NCBI RefSeq assembly: GCF_003693445.1
Contig: NZ_RFAR01000024.1
Coordinates: forward strand, 1 to 52,730
Length of the DNA: 52,730 bases
Direction: 5' to 3'
Source of the DNA: Aquitalea palustris
Lineage (GTDB): Bacteria > Pseudomonadota > Gammaproteobacteria > Burkholderiales > Chromobacteriaceae
Below, piece after piece: positions 45,287-52,730 of the stretch. Position 1 is the stretch's first letter. Each line of letters begins with the position of its first letter. The position numbers and the translations under genes are program-made. A model generated the notes under the pieces. The model was given only the letters and a program-made list of their open reading frames with translations, was not told the DNA's origin and ran no database searches.

Positions 45287-45312
45287 AAAAAGCCCGCGTT
45301 TGCGGGCTTTTT
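45287..45312. terminator. Bidirectional rho-independent terminator
   Basis: AAAAAGCCCGC (45287-45297) pairs perfectly with GCGGGCTTTTT (45302-45312) around GTTT. It ends the exporter transcript and insulates it from the minus-strand gene at 45445. Confidence 0.85.
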
Positions 45313-45444
45313 GCGTGAAATCCGGCCACTTGCAGTTGTGCTTGTTGGCGTAGTTTGGCAGCTTGTTGGCACGGATTCAGTGTCGATACAAGCACAACAT
45401 AATGCAGCGCTCCTGTGAACGGCAAGTCGCATTCTGCAAATTCT

Positions 45445-46227
45445 TCATGATTGGAATATTTTCTCATCTTCAAGGCTGATTGACTGCTTGAGGAGGTCCA
45501 GGGCAGCGCTGGAGATTTTGAACAATCCTTGATAGGGATGTGTGAGCTCCAGAATTAAGAAGTTAGTACTGGCAATAGCAATCGAGCCAAGAAATAGAAA
45601 TGAAAATTCAAAAGCAGTTCCATTGCCAAATATGCCATACAGGAAGAATAACAAACATGCCCAGCCAAACACGACATAAAGCAGGAGGGAAGGAACTTGG
45701 CTGGAGAGGTTTCTAATAATATTGGCCTGTATGGAAATGAAATTATTTGAGTGATTTCTCATGGCATTGATATCATCTTGCTTTACATTGCTTATATTGT
45801 GGAATGAGCTGTTTATCAGTAAGATTTTATTAATATCATTTTCAAGAAAGCGATAATCAACATCGTGATTATGCATGACGGTATGTTTGGGCCAGTAGCG
45901 ATTCAGCACCTCGTCCACGACTAGCATCAGCGAGTGGCGCATGTTTTTGGTTGATGCGGGATAGTATTTTAAAATTAGATCGATATTGGCTATGGCTGTT
46001 GCCATGGCATTAAAATCGGCTTGGTGTGTATTGAATGCCGTGTATGATGAGGAGATGAGCAGGCCGAGCACAATGGCAAATAATGTACCAATAAGAGAGG
46101 ATACAAGTTTGATTAGCTCGCCGGAGTGAGCAACATACTCTGGAAATTGTTGGTGAATGACCTCTCCGGCAATGGCAAAAATGAAGGTGGCAAATACAAC
46201 AATACCGCAGCGGATGAATATTTTCAT
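45445..46227 (-). CDS. Bestrophin-like (DUF4239-type) membrane protein, 260 aa
   Basis: Two membrane segments are near the N-terminus (residues 3-20 and 45-62, LIGTLFAIVLGLLISSSY) and two near the C-terminus (LLLYVVFGWACLLFFLYGIF and FSFLFLGSIAIASTNFLILE). The ending LTHPYQGLFKISSAAL matches the DUF4239 motif. GGGAGG precedes the ATG. The gene is clearly AT-rich against its neighbours, suggesting transfer. It is not near other ion-transport genes. Channel function is unproven for this family. Confidence 0.7.
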   Translation of the reverse strand: MKIFIRCGIVVFATFIFAIAGEVIHQQFPEYVAHSGELIKLVSSLIGTLFAIVLGLLISSSYTAFNTHQADFNAMATAIANIDLILKYYPASTKNMRHSLMLVVDEVLNRYWPKHTVMHNHDVDYRFLENDINKILLINSSFHNISNVKQDDINAMRNHSNNFISIQANIIRNLSSQVPSLLLYVVFGWACLLFFLYGIFGNGTAFEFSFLFLGSIAIASTNFLILELTHPYQGLFKISSAALDLLKQSISLEDEKIFQS

Positions 46228-46557
46228 TACACCCTCCCTGTTATGTTTTTTAAGAACGGCTCGTGATAGTCAGTCAGATATGGGTAGTGAAACTTGCCGG
46301 ACGAGCATTCAATGCCAACTTGTCAGGCAAATTTGTGGAAATCATTACAACCATTGCTGACCGTCCTGATAAGGCCCCAATGCCATCCACATTGGCAAAG
46401 CGCGCAGACGCCTCGAAACGCCGCAGCATATCCGCCGAACGGTAAATTACACCATGGTGAACTGCGTGGGGCCTGAGCCTGCTGAAATAGTGCAGCGCCA
46501 GGAAGAGCGATCTGCCCGCCACCGCTCACCACAGGCGGAAGCTCGACCGCCTGCTGG
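46228..46557. other. Intergenic stretch with no supported gene
   Basis: No convincing coding region is present. A minus-strand frame of 82 codons at 46274-46522 has no good ribosome site and an unremarkable composition. The stretch lies between the DUF4239-type gene start and the DinB-like gene end. It may be a remnant; I see no repeat or hairpin of note. Confidence 0.5.
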
Positions 46558-47103
46558 TTAGCAGCTCTCCCTGCGTGCTGGCTCGGCGGCGTGAATAAAG
46601 ACCGTATACGTGTCGGCCGGGCGCAGCCCTCCGGCCATATCCAGGGCGCGACCGATAGCCCCACGGTGATAGCTGCCATGGTTGACCAGGTGAAACAGAA
46701 TCTCGGTACGTGTCAACGAGCCAGTTTTCCCATCCAGAAAGCGGAAGTGGATTATTTCGCCCAGCTTTGCTGGTGATAGTGCTTCGGTATAAGGCTGCAG
46801 CCAGTTATTTGAATCTGCCAGGCGCTTGTCCAGCTCTTCCAGCGTGGGAACGATTTCCGAGTTGGTGCTGCTATGCGGCTCGGGTGTCCCTGCCAGCCTG
46901 GCGCGGAATACTTCTTCCACCCGCACCATGTGATTCAATTGCTGGAGTGCAAATGCCCGCTCTACGGGAAAGGCCTGGGCATCAATCAGGGCGATGGCAG
47001 CCAGCGTGCGCTGGTCGGCCCATTGCTTGTAGCGCAGCTGATTGAGGATTTGTGTTACAGGCATGGCAAAGGTCTCGTCAATTTTTGCTTGTGTCTTGAT
47101 CAT
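46558..47103 (-). CDS. DinB-family protein, 181 aa
   Basis: The four-helix DinB fold is indicated by NQLRYKQWADQRTLAAIALI at the start and HLVNHGSYHRGAIGRALDMA near the end. Three His (in NHM, HLVNH and YHRG) are placed to bind metal, as in DinB/YfiT proteins. The family includes thiol-linked detoxification enzymes. The start may be the ATG at 47103 or that at 47064, which fits the family length better. No clear ribosome site decides. Confidence 0.75.
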   Translation of the reverse strand: MIKTQAKIDETFAMPVTQILNQLRYKQWADQRTLAAIALIDAQAFPVERAFALQQLNHMVRVEEVFRARLAGTPEPHSSTNSEIVPTLEELDKRLADSNNWLQPYTEALSPAKLGEIIHFRFLDGKTGSLTRTEILFHLVNHGSYHRGAIGRALDMAGGLRPADTYTVFIHAAEPARRESC

Positions 47104-47187
47104 GCAGTCAGCCCGGTGGACTGCTGCGCTGGCGGCAAACTGCCACTATCCAGCATGGCAGCGCGACCGCTTAGCACCCAGCCGGAT

Positions 47188-47820
47188 TCAGCGTCCCGCC
47201 GTTGTGGCCAGTTTCAGCCCCAGGGCAATCATCACCCCGCCTGCCATGCGATCCATCACCGTCTTGTAGCGCAAGTATTGCTTGCGTGGCGCAGTGGATG
47301 ACAGCGCCAGCGCCACCAGTGCATACCAGCCGGCTTCAATGCAGAAAACCAGCAGGACAATGGCGCTGCTGAAGGCGATGGAGGGGAGTGGTGGCAGAAA
47401 TGCAGCAAAAACACTGGCATACACAATGGCAGTTTTGGGATTGCTCAGCTGGGTAGTTGCGCCGGTCATGGCACTATTCAGGTAGCCGCCAGTTGTGGAT
47501 GTCGTGTCATCGGCAGGCATGGCCAGGCTTTGTTTGGCGCCATGCCAGATTTTCCATCCCAGGTAGGCCAGATATAAACCGCCAGCTATCTTGAGAATGA
47601 CATACAGCGCGGGCACGGCCAGCAGCAAGCCGTTAAGGCCCAGCAGTGACAGGGCGGCAAAGACAAAACCACCAGCACCCATGCCAAGCGCAGTACACAG
47701 GCCATTGATGCGGCCTGATGTCACGGCAGTTTTCGCCACCATCACAAAACTTGGCCCTGGGCTGATTGCACCAATAAAAAGGGCCGACCCGATGCTGAGC
47801 AATGCTGTTGTTTCTTGCAT
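47188..47820 (-). CDS. LysE-family amino-acid exporter, 210 aa
   Basis: Six membrane segments are present. The first contains IGAISPGPSFVMVAKTAVTS, the family's GPS/PGP signature, and GLYLAYLGWKIWHGA follows in the middle. These proteins export amino acids or similar metabolites. The ATG at 47820 has GGAGAG upstream. It is a single gene. The substrate cannot be read from sequence. Confidence 0.88.
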   Translation of the reverse strand: MQETTALLSIGSALFIGAISPGPSFVMVAKTAVTSGRINGLCTALGMGAGGFVFAALSLLGLNGLLLAVPALYVILKIAGGLYLAYLGWKIWHGAKQSLAMPADDTTSTTGGYLNSAMTGATTQLSNPKTAIVYASVFAAFLPPLPSIAFSSAIVLLVFCIEAGWYALVALALSSTAPRKQYLRYKTVMDRMAGGVMIALGLKLATTAGR

Positions 47821-47973
47821 TTTCCTCTCCTGTATGTGGCTGAAGCGGCATTTTTGCTAATCATGAGCCCTTTCTGCAAACCCTGAGCACCTTGGCTGCG
47901 CTGGTATTGATAGGCACTGCTTCAGGACGAGCATGCTGGTATGGGTGTTTGTAAGCGACTCAGTTAGGACAGT

Positions 47974-48726
47974 TCAGGCATGTGCAATTGCTATAATCTC
48001 CTTGCTCGCAGGCATAAATACGCCCCCCTCCCAATCACCAAACCAGTCAACTCGACCAAATCCAGCTTGATGCAAGTGTTGTGCAATGCGCTCATGCGAC
48101 ATGAAACGGAGTACGCTCTTGCTCTGCCTTTGCAATCCTGATTTCAAAAAATTGAAATGGGTCATGAAGCTCAACAACTCCCCATTGATGCCTTTGGTTT
48201 CGTGATAAATTTCAACCAGATCATCATTCAATGGGATTATCTTTCGAGAGTGTTCCGGTACCCATCGCAGCCATGGCTCACTTTCAGGATTACGGCTTTC
48301 GAACATCATTCGCCCCCCCGGATACAAGCGGTCGTGTAAGGCCCGCAGGGTTTCTTGGACATCCTCATCGGTCAGAAGACATTGAAATGCATGACCGGTC
48401 ATTACTGCCACATCAAGATGGATATCAATGGGCAGCTGCTTTGCTACACCTTGTAGCCATTGAACATTGTGATTGCAACTGCCTTGACGAGTAAGAGCCA
48501 CCTTCAGCATCTCTGACGCAGGTTCTATGGCAGTAACCATATGCCCAAGATTTGCGAGTCGAATAGCAAACACACCAGTTCCACAGCCAATATCCGCAAT
48601 TCTCATGGGCTCAATGCCAATACATTGCTCATAAAAATAGTAATCATCCACTCCAGTGTTTTGCAAATCATACAAATCAATCAGCAGTGGGTCTGTGTAT
48701 TGGGCATTTTCAACACTACTCATCAA
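47974..48726 (-). CDS. Class I SAM-dependent methyltransferase, 250 aa
   Basis: Motif I RIADIGCGTGVFAIRLANLG, motif II-like MVTAIEPASEMLKVA and motif III LDVAVMTGHAFQCLL are visible. The C-terminal half with RWVPEHSRKIIPLN suggests a small-molecule substrate domain. It stands alone between an exporter and an intergenic stretch. The base composition is lower in GC than that of the AroE-AroQ region. The substrate is unknown. Confidence 0.85.
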   Translation of the reverse strand: MMSSVENAQYTDPLLIDLYDLQNTGVDDYYFYEQCIGIEPMRIADIGCGTGVFAIRLANLGHMVTAIEPASEMLKVALTRQGSCNHNVQWLQGVAKQLPIDIHLDVAVMTGHAFQCLLTDEDVQETLRALHDRLYPGGRMMFESRNPESEPWLRWVPEHSRKIIPLNDDLVEIYHETKGINGELLSFMTHFNFLKSGLQRQSKSVLRFMSHERIAQHLHQAGFGRVDWFGDWEGGVFMPASKEIIAIAHA

Positions 48727-49325
48727 GGCGCTCTATCAATATGGAATTTCAATATGAGTGGCTCTTTAATCCTCAAGCGGCAAAGTCAAAATGACTCGAG
48801 GATCTCCAATTGGCCATCCCCTGTCACCTTACACTTAATCCACAATGCATAACAGGGAGACCGCCCCCTGGCTCTGTCCATCATCCGGCCGTGGTCTGCG
48901 GGCCTGCTGTTCGCGTGATGCATGCTGCAACTGCTCTGCACTGGGTATTGAGGGCGCGGAGCAGCCTGCTTGTCCTGTTGCTGCCCTGGCCGCGTTATTG
49001 GAAGGGGGAGGCCGGTGGTACAAGCCGTGTGCGGATGCGATGGCTATGGCTTATCAGTTGTGCTGCAGCCGGCATGTCCTGATCCAACAGGATTGATATA
49101 TCAGCTAGAGCGGATTTGGGATTGGTCCGGGGGTGCAAACAGCTGATGATGCTGCAAGCTTAAGGATGTATCTGGCTGAAGCGGGACGACATGCGGCGGG
49201 GAGCCTGCTGCGGTCGCTGCCGCCGGCTTGGTACAGCAGCAGGGGGGCGCAATGGGCGCGAATCATCCTCATGCTCAAGGGACGCCAGTGCAGCGTACCC
49301 ATTCCCATGATTTCTGGAGACACGC
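48727..49325. other. 599-base intergenic stretch
   Basis: No frame here has a ribosome site and protein-like composition together. The frames are Cys-, Ala- and Arg-rich out-of-frame readings of GC-rich DNA. It must hold promoters for the divergent methyltransferase and AroE-like genes. I cannot assign them with confidence; a TATAT-containing segment near 49097 is one candidate. Confidence 0.45.
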
Positions 49326-50159
49326 GTGATCAGTGGCAAGACAAGGCTTATCGCCCATCTGGGTTATCCCACCGAGAGCTTCAAGGCTCCGATGATTTAC
49401 AACCCCTGGTTTGACAGCAAGGGTATTGATGCGGTGGTGGTGCCGATGGGCGTCAAGCCGGAAGACTATGTAGCGGCACTGGCCAGCATCCGCAAGTTCA
49501 CCAATCTGCGTGGTGCGCTGGTCACCATGCCGCACAAGGTGACCACCCTGGGCCTGATGGATGAAATCACCCCGACGGCGGCCATTGCCGGTGCCTGCAA
49601 TGCGATTCTGCTGCGGCCGGACGGCACGCTGCTGGGTGATCAGTTTGACGGCGCCGGCTTTGTGCGCGGGGTGGAGCGCAAGGGTTTTGCCCTCAAGGGG
49701 CGCAAGGTGCTGGTGTCGGGCAATGGTGGTGTGGGCTGTGCCATTGCTGCCTCGCTGGCAGCGGCCGGCGTGGCCGAAATGGCTTTGTTCGACAGCCATA
49801 CCGCTTCGTCCGAGGCGCTGGCCAGCCGCCTGTGCCAGCACTATCCGCAGCTGAAGGTGTCGGTGGGCAGCAATGACCCGGCCGGTTTCGAGCTGATCGT
49901 CAACGCCACCCCGCTGGGCATGAAGGAAGACGACCCGCTGCCCTTTGACATGGACCGCGTCAGCCCGGACACCTTTGTCGGCGAAGTGGTGATGAAAAAG
50001 GAAATCACCCCGCTACTGGCGGCGGCACAGGCCAAGGGCTGCCGGATACAGCTGGGTACCGACATGCTGTTTGAAATGATTCCGGCCTATCTGGAGTTTT
50101 TCGGTTTTGGCAGCGCCACGCCGGAAGAGCTGCGTGCCGTGGCCCAGCTGGATTATTGA
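49326..50159 (+). CDS. Shikimate/quinate dehydrogenase-like protein (AroE family), 277 aa
   Basis: The Rossmann segment VLVSGNGGVGCAIAASLAAA, the catalytic Lys in GALVTMPHKVT and the Asp in GDQFDGAGFV mark it as AroE-like. The usual N-terminal HS.SP motif is replaced by TESFKAP, so it is an atypical branch, like the SdhL or YdiB types. It probably reduces or oxidises shikimate, quinate or a relative. The start is a GTG, six bases after GGAG. It forms an operon with the dehydratase 10 bases downstream. Confidence 0.8.
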   Translation: MISGKTRLIAHLGYPTESFKAPMIYNPWFDSKGIDAVVVPMGVKPEDYVAALASIRKFTNLRGALVTMPHKVTTLGLMDEITPTAAIAGACNAILLRPDGTLLGDQFDGAGFVRGVERKGFALKGRKVLVSGNGGVGCAIAASLAAAGVAEMALFDSHTASSEALASRLCQHYPQLKVSVGSNDPAGFELIVNATPLGMKEDDPLPFDMDRVSPDTFVGEVVMKKEITPLLAAAQAKGCRIQLGTDMLFEMIPAYLEFFGFGSATPEELRAVAQLDY

Positions 50160-50169
50160 GGAGCGGGCA

Positions 50170-50613
50170 ATGAAGAAAATGCTGATGTTGCACGGCATCA
50201 ACCACAATATGTTTGGCAAGCGCGATCCCAAGCAGTACGGCACGGTAACCCTGGCTGAGATTGATGCCCGCCTGCAGGCGCTGGGCCGCGAGCTGGACGT
50301 GGAAGTGGAAAGCTTCCAGACCAACCACGAAGGTGAAATGTGCGAACGCATTCACCAGGCCTATGCCGATGGTGTGGATGCGGTGCTGATCAATGCCGGT
50401 GCCTGGACCCACTACAGCTATGGCATCCGCGATGCACTGGCCATCCTCACCGTGCCCATCGTGGAAATCCACATGTCCAACATCCACGCGCGGGAACCGT
50501 TCCGCCACCATTCGGTATTTGCCGAGATTGCCAAAGGGCAGATCTGCGGCTTTGGCAGCGAAAGCTATCTCCTGGGCCTGCGCGCCGCGCTAGCTGCGCT
50601 GGCCGACCACTAG
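50170..50613 (+). CDS. Type II 3-dehydroquinate dehydratase-like protein, 147 aa
   Basis: The Tyr and Arg of the lid appear in GKRDPKQYGTVTL, the substrate loop in LINAGAWTHYSYGIRDAL, and the His in NIHAREPFRHHSV. The family's opening NGPNLNxLG is here HGINHNMFG, so the N-terminal substrate contact has changed. It belongs with the AroE-like gene before it. GAGGAG precedes the ATG at 50170. A role in quinate catabolism or a side branch fits as well as aromatic biosynthesis. Confidence 0.82.
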   Translation: MKKMLMLHGINHNMFGKRDPKQYGTVTLAEIDARLQALGRELDVEVESFQTNHEGEMCERIHQAYADGVDAVLINAGAWTHYSYGIRDALAILTVPIVEIHMSNIHAREPFRHHSVFAEIAKGQICGFGSESYLLGLRAALAALADH

Positions 50614-50653
50614 TTTCTCTGTAGCAATCCGAAACTGACTCAGTCAGTGTTAT

Positions 50654-50683
50654 GCGGGGGAGCCTGGCTCCTCCGCTTTTTTT
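50654..50683 (+). terminator. Rho-independent terminator of the AroE-AroQ operon
   Basis: GCGGGGGAG (50654-50662) pairs with CTCCTCCGC (50668-50676), with one G-T pair, around CCTGG. Seven T follow. It lies 41 bases after the dehydratase stop and faces the convergent phosphatase gene. Confidence 0.85.
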
Positions 50684-51335
50684 ATGTGCGGCGGGGAGCC
50701 AGCAATGCCGCCGCCAGCTGCGGCAGGCCGGGAAAAATGGCGATTTGCCCGGCAAAGCGGGCGGCGGTGGCGGGGTCCAGATGCACCCCGGCCACGGTTA
50801 CGCCTGCGGCCAGCCCGGCGGCAATGCCGGAGGCGCTGTCTTCCACCAGCAGGCAGTCGGCGGGGGCTGCGTCAAGCAGGCGCAGTGCGTGCTGAATCAG
50901 CGCCGGATCGGGTTTCCAGGCATTCACCTCGTAGGCACTGATGATGGCCTCGCCAAAATAAGGCTTCAGCCCGGTGCTGTTAAGGCTGGTTTCTATCTTC
51001 TCGCGCGGGCCGTTGGAGGCAATGCAGCGCGGCAGTTGCAGCGCCGCCAGCAAATCATGTGCGCCGGGCATGCTGTCCAGCTCGCTGGCCAGCAGCTGCA
51101 GGCTTTGCTGGCGGAACTGCTGGCTGAATAGATCACGGTCCAGCGCAGGGAAGTACTGGCCGATGTCGTGCAGAAAGCCGGCATAGGGCCGGCCACGGAA
51201 GTGCTGCAGGATGGTTTCTTCGTCCAGCAGGTAGCCATGCTGCTGCAGGATGCGGCCGAGCAGCCGTGCCGACAGGCTTTCGCTGTCCACCAGCGTGCCA
51301 TCGCAATCAAATATCACGGCCTTGATCTTAAACAC
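50682..51335 (-). CDS. HAD-family phosphatase (YieH/GppG-like), 217 aa
   Basis: Motif I FDCDGTLVDSE, motif II CIASNGPREK, motif III KPDPALI and motif IV LLVEDSASGIAAG are in order, with the usual cap domain between. The pattern is close to YieH, a 6-phosphogluconate-type phosphatase. It dephosphorylates small sugar phosphates or nucleotides. It is convergent with the AroE-AroQ operon; no operon partner is seen. Confidence 0.88.
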   Translation of the reverse strand: MFKIKAVIFDCDGTLVDSESLSARLLGRILQQHGYLLDEETILQHFRGRPYAGFLHDIGQYFPALDRDLFSQQFRQQSLQLLASELDSMPGAHDLLAALQLPRCIASNGPREKIETSLNSTGLKPYFGEAIISAYEVNAWKPDPALIQHALRLLDAAPADCLLVEDSASGIAAGLAAGVTVAGVHLDPATAARFAGQIAIFPGLPQLAAALLAPRRT

Positions 51336-51510
51336 TTGTCGGTCTCCTGTCGCGGGCAGTCATAGCAGCTTGTTATAACTGCTAGTGCCTGTGTCGACTA
51401 CTCCTCATGGCAGCAAATCACCAGAATGGTGCGCCACCTCATGTCCTGCACAGGGCAATGATGATGGCACAGCCCGAGCGGCACTGCATATAACAAGGAG
51501 GAGACAGAAC

Positions 51511-52730
51511 ATGAAACTTTCCACACGGCTGGGGCTGATTGTCGCGCTGGCGGCACTGGGCGGGCTGTTGCTGGCGGTGATGGGCCTGGTGTCCTTGCGC
51601 AGCAGCATGCTGGAACAGCGCGAGGAGTCCATCCGCACCGTGCTGACGCTGGCCGCACAGCAGGTGCAGCATTTCCAGCAGCTGGAGCAGAGTGGGCAAT
51701 TGAGCCACGCCGAGGCGCAGCGCCGTGCCATCGATGCCCTGCACAGCATGCGCTACCAGAAAAGCCTGTATCTGTGGGCGCGTACCACCGGCGCGCTAGG
51801 CCTGGTGCTGCCGGGTGACAAGGGCGTGGGGCAGGTGGATTTCGGCAAGGCCTTGCCGGATGGACGCCATGACTTCAATCGCTATCTGGATGTGCTGGCC
51901 ACGCAGGAGATCGGCTTTGTCGAACTGATGGTGGTGAAGCCCGGTGGCAGTGACGAAGTGCTGAAAATCAACGGCGTCACCCGTATTGACGGCTGGGACT
52001 GGGTGATTGGTTTTGGAGCCTGGACGGATGACATCCAGGCGGCCTTCTGGCAGGCCGCGCTGCGTTACATGCTGACCGGCCTGTTGCTGTTTGTCGCCAT
52101 TGGCCTGGTGGCCGCGTGGATGGCGCGGAAAATATACCGCGCTTTGGGCGGAGAGCCGGAACTGGCCGCCCGGCTGGCCGGGGAGATAGCCGAGGGCAAG
52201 CTGAACCGGGTGCTGGATGGCAGCGCCCCGGGCGGTAGCCTGCTGGCCTCCATCGCGGTGATGCAGGCCAATTTGCGCGGCCTGATTAGTGGCATCCAGG
52301 ACAATGCCCGTCAGGTAGGGCAGCTGTCGCATCATCTGGCCACGCAAATGACGCAGATTGACGATGCCTCGCGCCTGAGCGCTGCGGCTATCTCCTCCAG
52401 TGCCGCCGCCATCGAGCAACTGGCGGTCAGCGTCGACCATATCTCGCAGGGAGCCCGCGAGACCGAGGCCAATTCCGGCCGGGCTGCCGCGCTGGCCGAG
52501 CGTGGCTCGGCCCTGGTACTGCATGCCGGTGCGGAAATCAGCCGGGCCGCCAGCCAGGTGAACGATGCCTCGCGGCTGATCGGCTCGCTGGAACAGCGCA
52601 CCGACCAGATCGGCGATATTGCCAGTGTGATTCGTGATATCGCCGACCAGACCAATCTGTTGGCGCTGAATGCGGCGATCGAGGCCGCCCGTGCCGGCGA
52701 GCAGGGCCGTGGCTTTGCCGTGGTGGCCGA
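51511..52730 (+). CDS. Methyl-accepting chemotaxis protein with sCache domain, 3' end outside window
   Basis: The frame opens at the ATG at 51511, nine bases after AAGGAGG, and runs off the right edge with at least 406 residues. An N-terminal membrane helix ([19 protein letters not shown]) leads to a periplasmic single-Cache domain ending in [15 protein letters not shown] second membrane helix and HAMP-like linker follow, then the signalling domain with the conserved hairpin tip ([20 protein letters not shown]). It senses a small ligand and controls flagellar motors. Confidence 0.92.
   Translation, partial: MKLSTRLGLIVALAALGGLLLAVMGLVSLRSSMLEQREESIRTVLTLAAQQVQHFQQLEQSGQLSHAEAQRRAIDALHSMRYQKSLYLWARTTGALGLVLPGDKGVGQVDFGKALPDGRHDFNRYLDVLATQEIGFVELMVVKPGGSDEVLKINGVTRIDGWDWVIGFGAWTDDIQAAFWQAALRYMLTGLLLFVAIGLVAAWMARKIYRALGGEPELAARLAGEIAEGKLNRVLDGSAPGGSLLASIAVMQANLRGLISGIQDNARQVGQLSHHLATQMTQIDDASRLSAAAISSSAAAIEQLAVSVDHISQGARETEANSGRAAALAERGSALVLHAGAEISRAASQVNDASRLIGSLEQRTDQIGDIASVIRDIADQTNLLALNAAIEAARAGEQGRGFAVVA

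Noticed and set aside
46274-46522. 82-codon frame in the gap before the DinB-like gene
   Set aside because: It has no ribosome site and no recognisable motif, so it was described as an intergenic stretch.
1-52730. CRISPR array, tRNA or rRNA genes
   Set aside because: No regularly spaced short repeats with unique spacers and no cloverleaf or rRNA-like stretches were seen; the repeated DNA found is coding (tape measure) or promoter elements.

Overview
The window is dominated by a Mu-like transposable prophage, read right to left on the minus strand. It enters at the left edge, where its distal end is missing, and finishes near position 41.4 kb. Host chromosome fills 41.4-52.7 kb. GC-rich codon use, the style of the host genes (AraC regulator, NepI-like and LysE-type exporters, AroE/AroQ-like pair, sCache chemoreceptor) and the phage type suggest a betaproteobacterium, perhaps Neisseriales (Chromobacterium/Aquitalea-like). 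That host assignment is an inference from style, not a database match.

Prophage layout in order of expression. An S24-type repressor (40308-41072, plus) is divergent from a Ner-like regulator (39857-40174), with a palindrome and tandem repeats between them. The early operon carries a MuA-like DDE transposase (36538-38778), a MuB-like ATPase (35788-36522), several helix-turn-helix proteins, a DUF3164 protein, GemA/gp16 and a Mor/C-family activator (30387-30842). An XRE-ImmA pair with its own promoter follows. Next come lysis (amidase with an EF-hand-like insert, holin, nested Rz/Rz1), packaging and head genes (small and large terminase, DUF935 portal, MuF, gpG, protease with nested scaffold, decoration, gpE-type capsid). 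A cargo block (Com, Dam-type methylase, PAAR-metallopeptidase effector, signal-peptide immunity candidate) separates the head genes from the tail genes. The tail genes have no sheath but a 1403-residue tape measure and a -1 frameshifted tail chaperone, so the virion is predicted to be siphovirus-like. A plus-strand moron and a fibre module end the visible phage.

The most interesting signal is an apparent late-promoter code. A 15-base element close to TACCGAACCCTTTCC occurs upstream of four late transcription units (lysis, protease/capsid, tail, fibre). In every copy it lies exactly 26 bases from a hexamer (CACAAT, CACAAT, TACGAT, GACACT). That puts the element at about -53 to -39, where Mor/C-family activators bind. 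For the protease and tail units the predicted start point falls at the start codon, so their mRNAs may be leaderless.

Host side, left to right: an AraC-family regulator divergent from a Tat-exported alpha/beta-hydrolase-fold protein, a NepI-like exporter, an AT-rich bestrophin-like (DUF4239-type) membrane protein, a DinB-like protein, a LysE-family exporter, a SAM methyltransferase, an atypical AroE-AroQ operon, a HAD phosphatase, and a chemoreceptor cut by the right edge.
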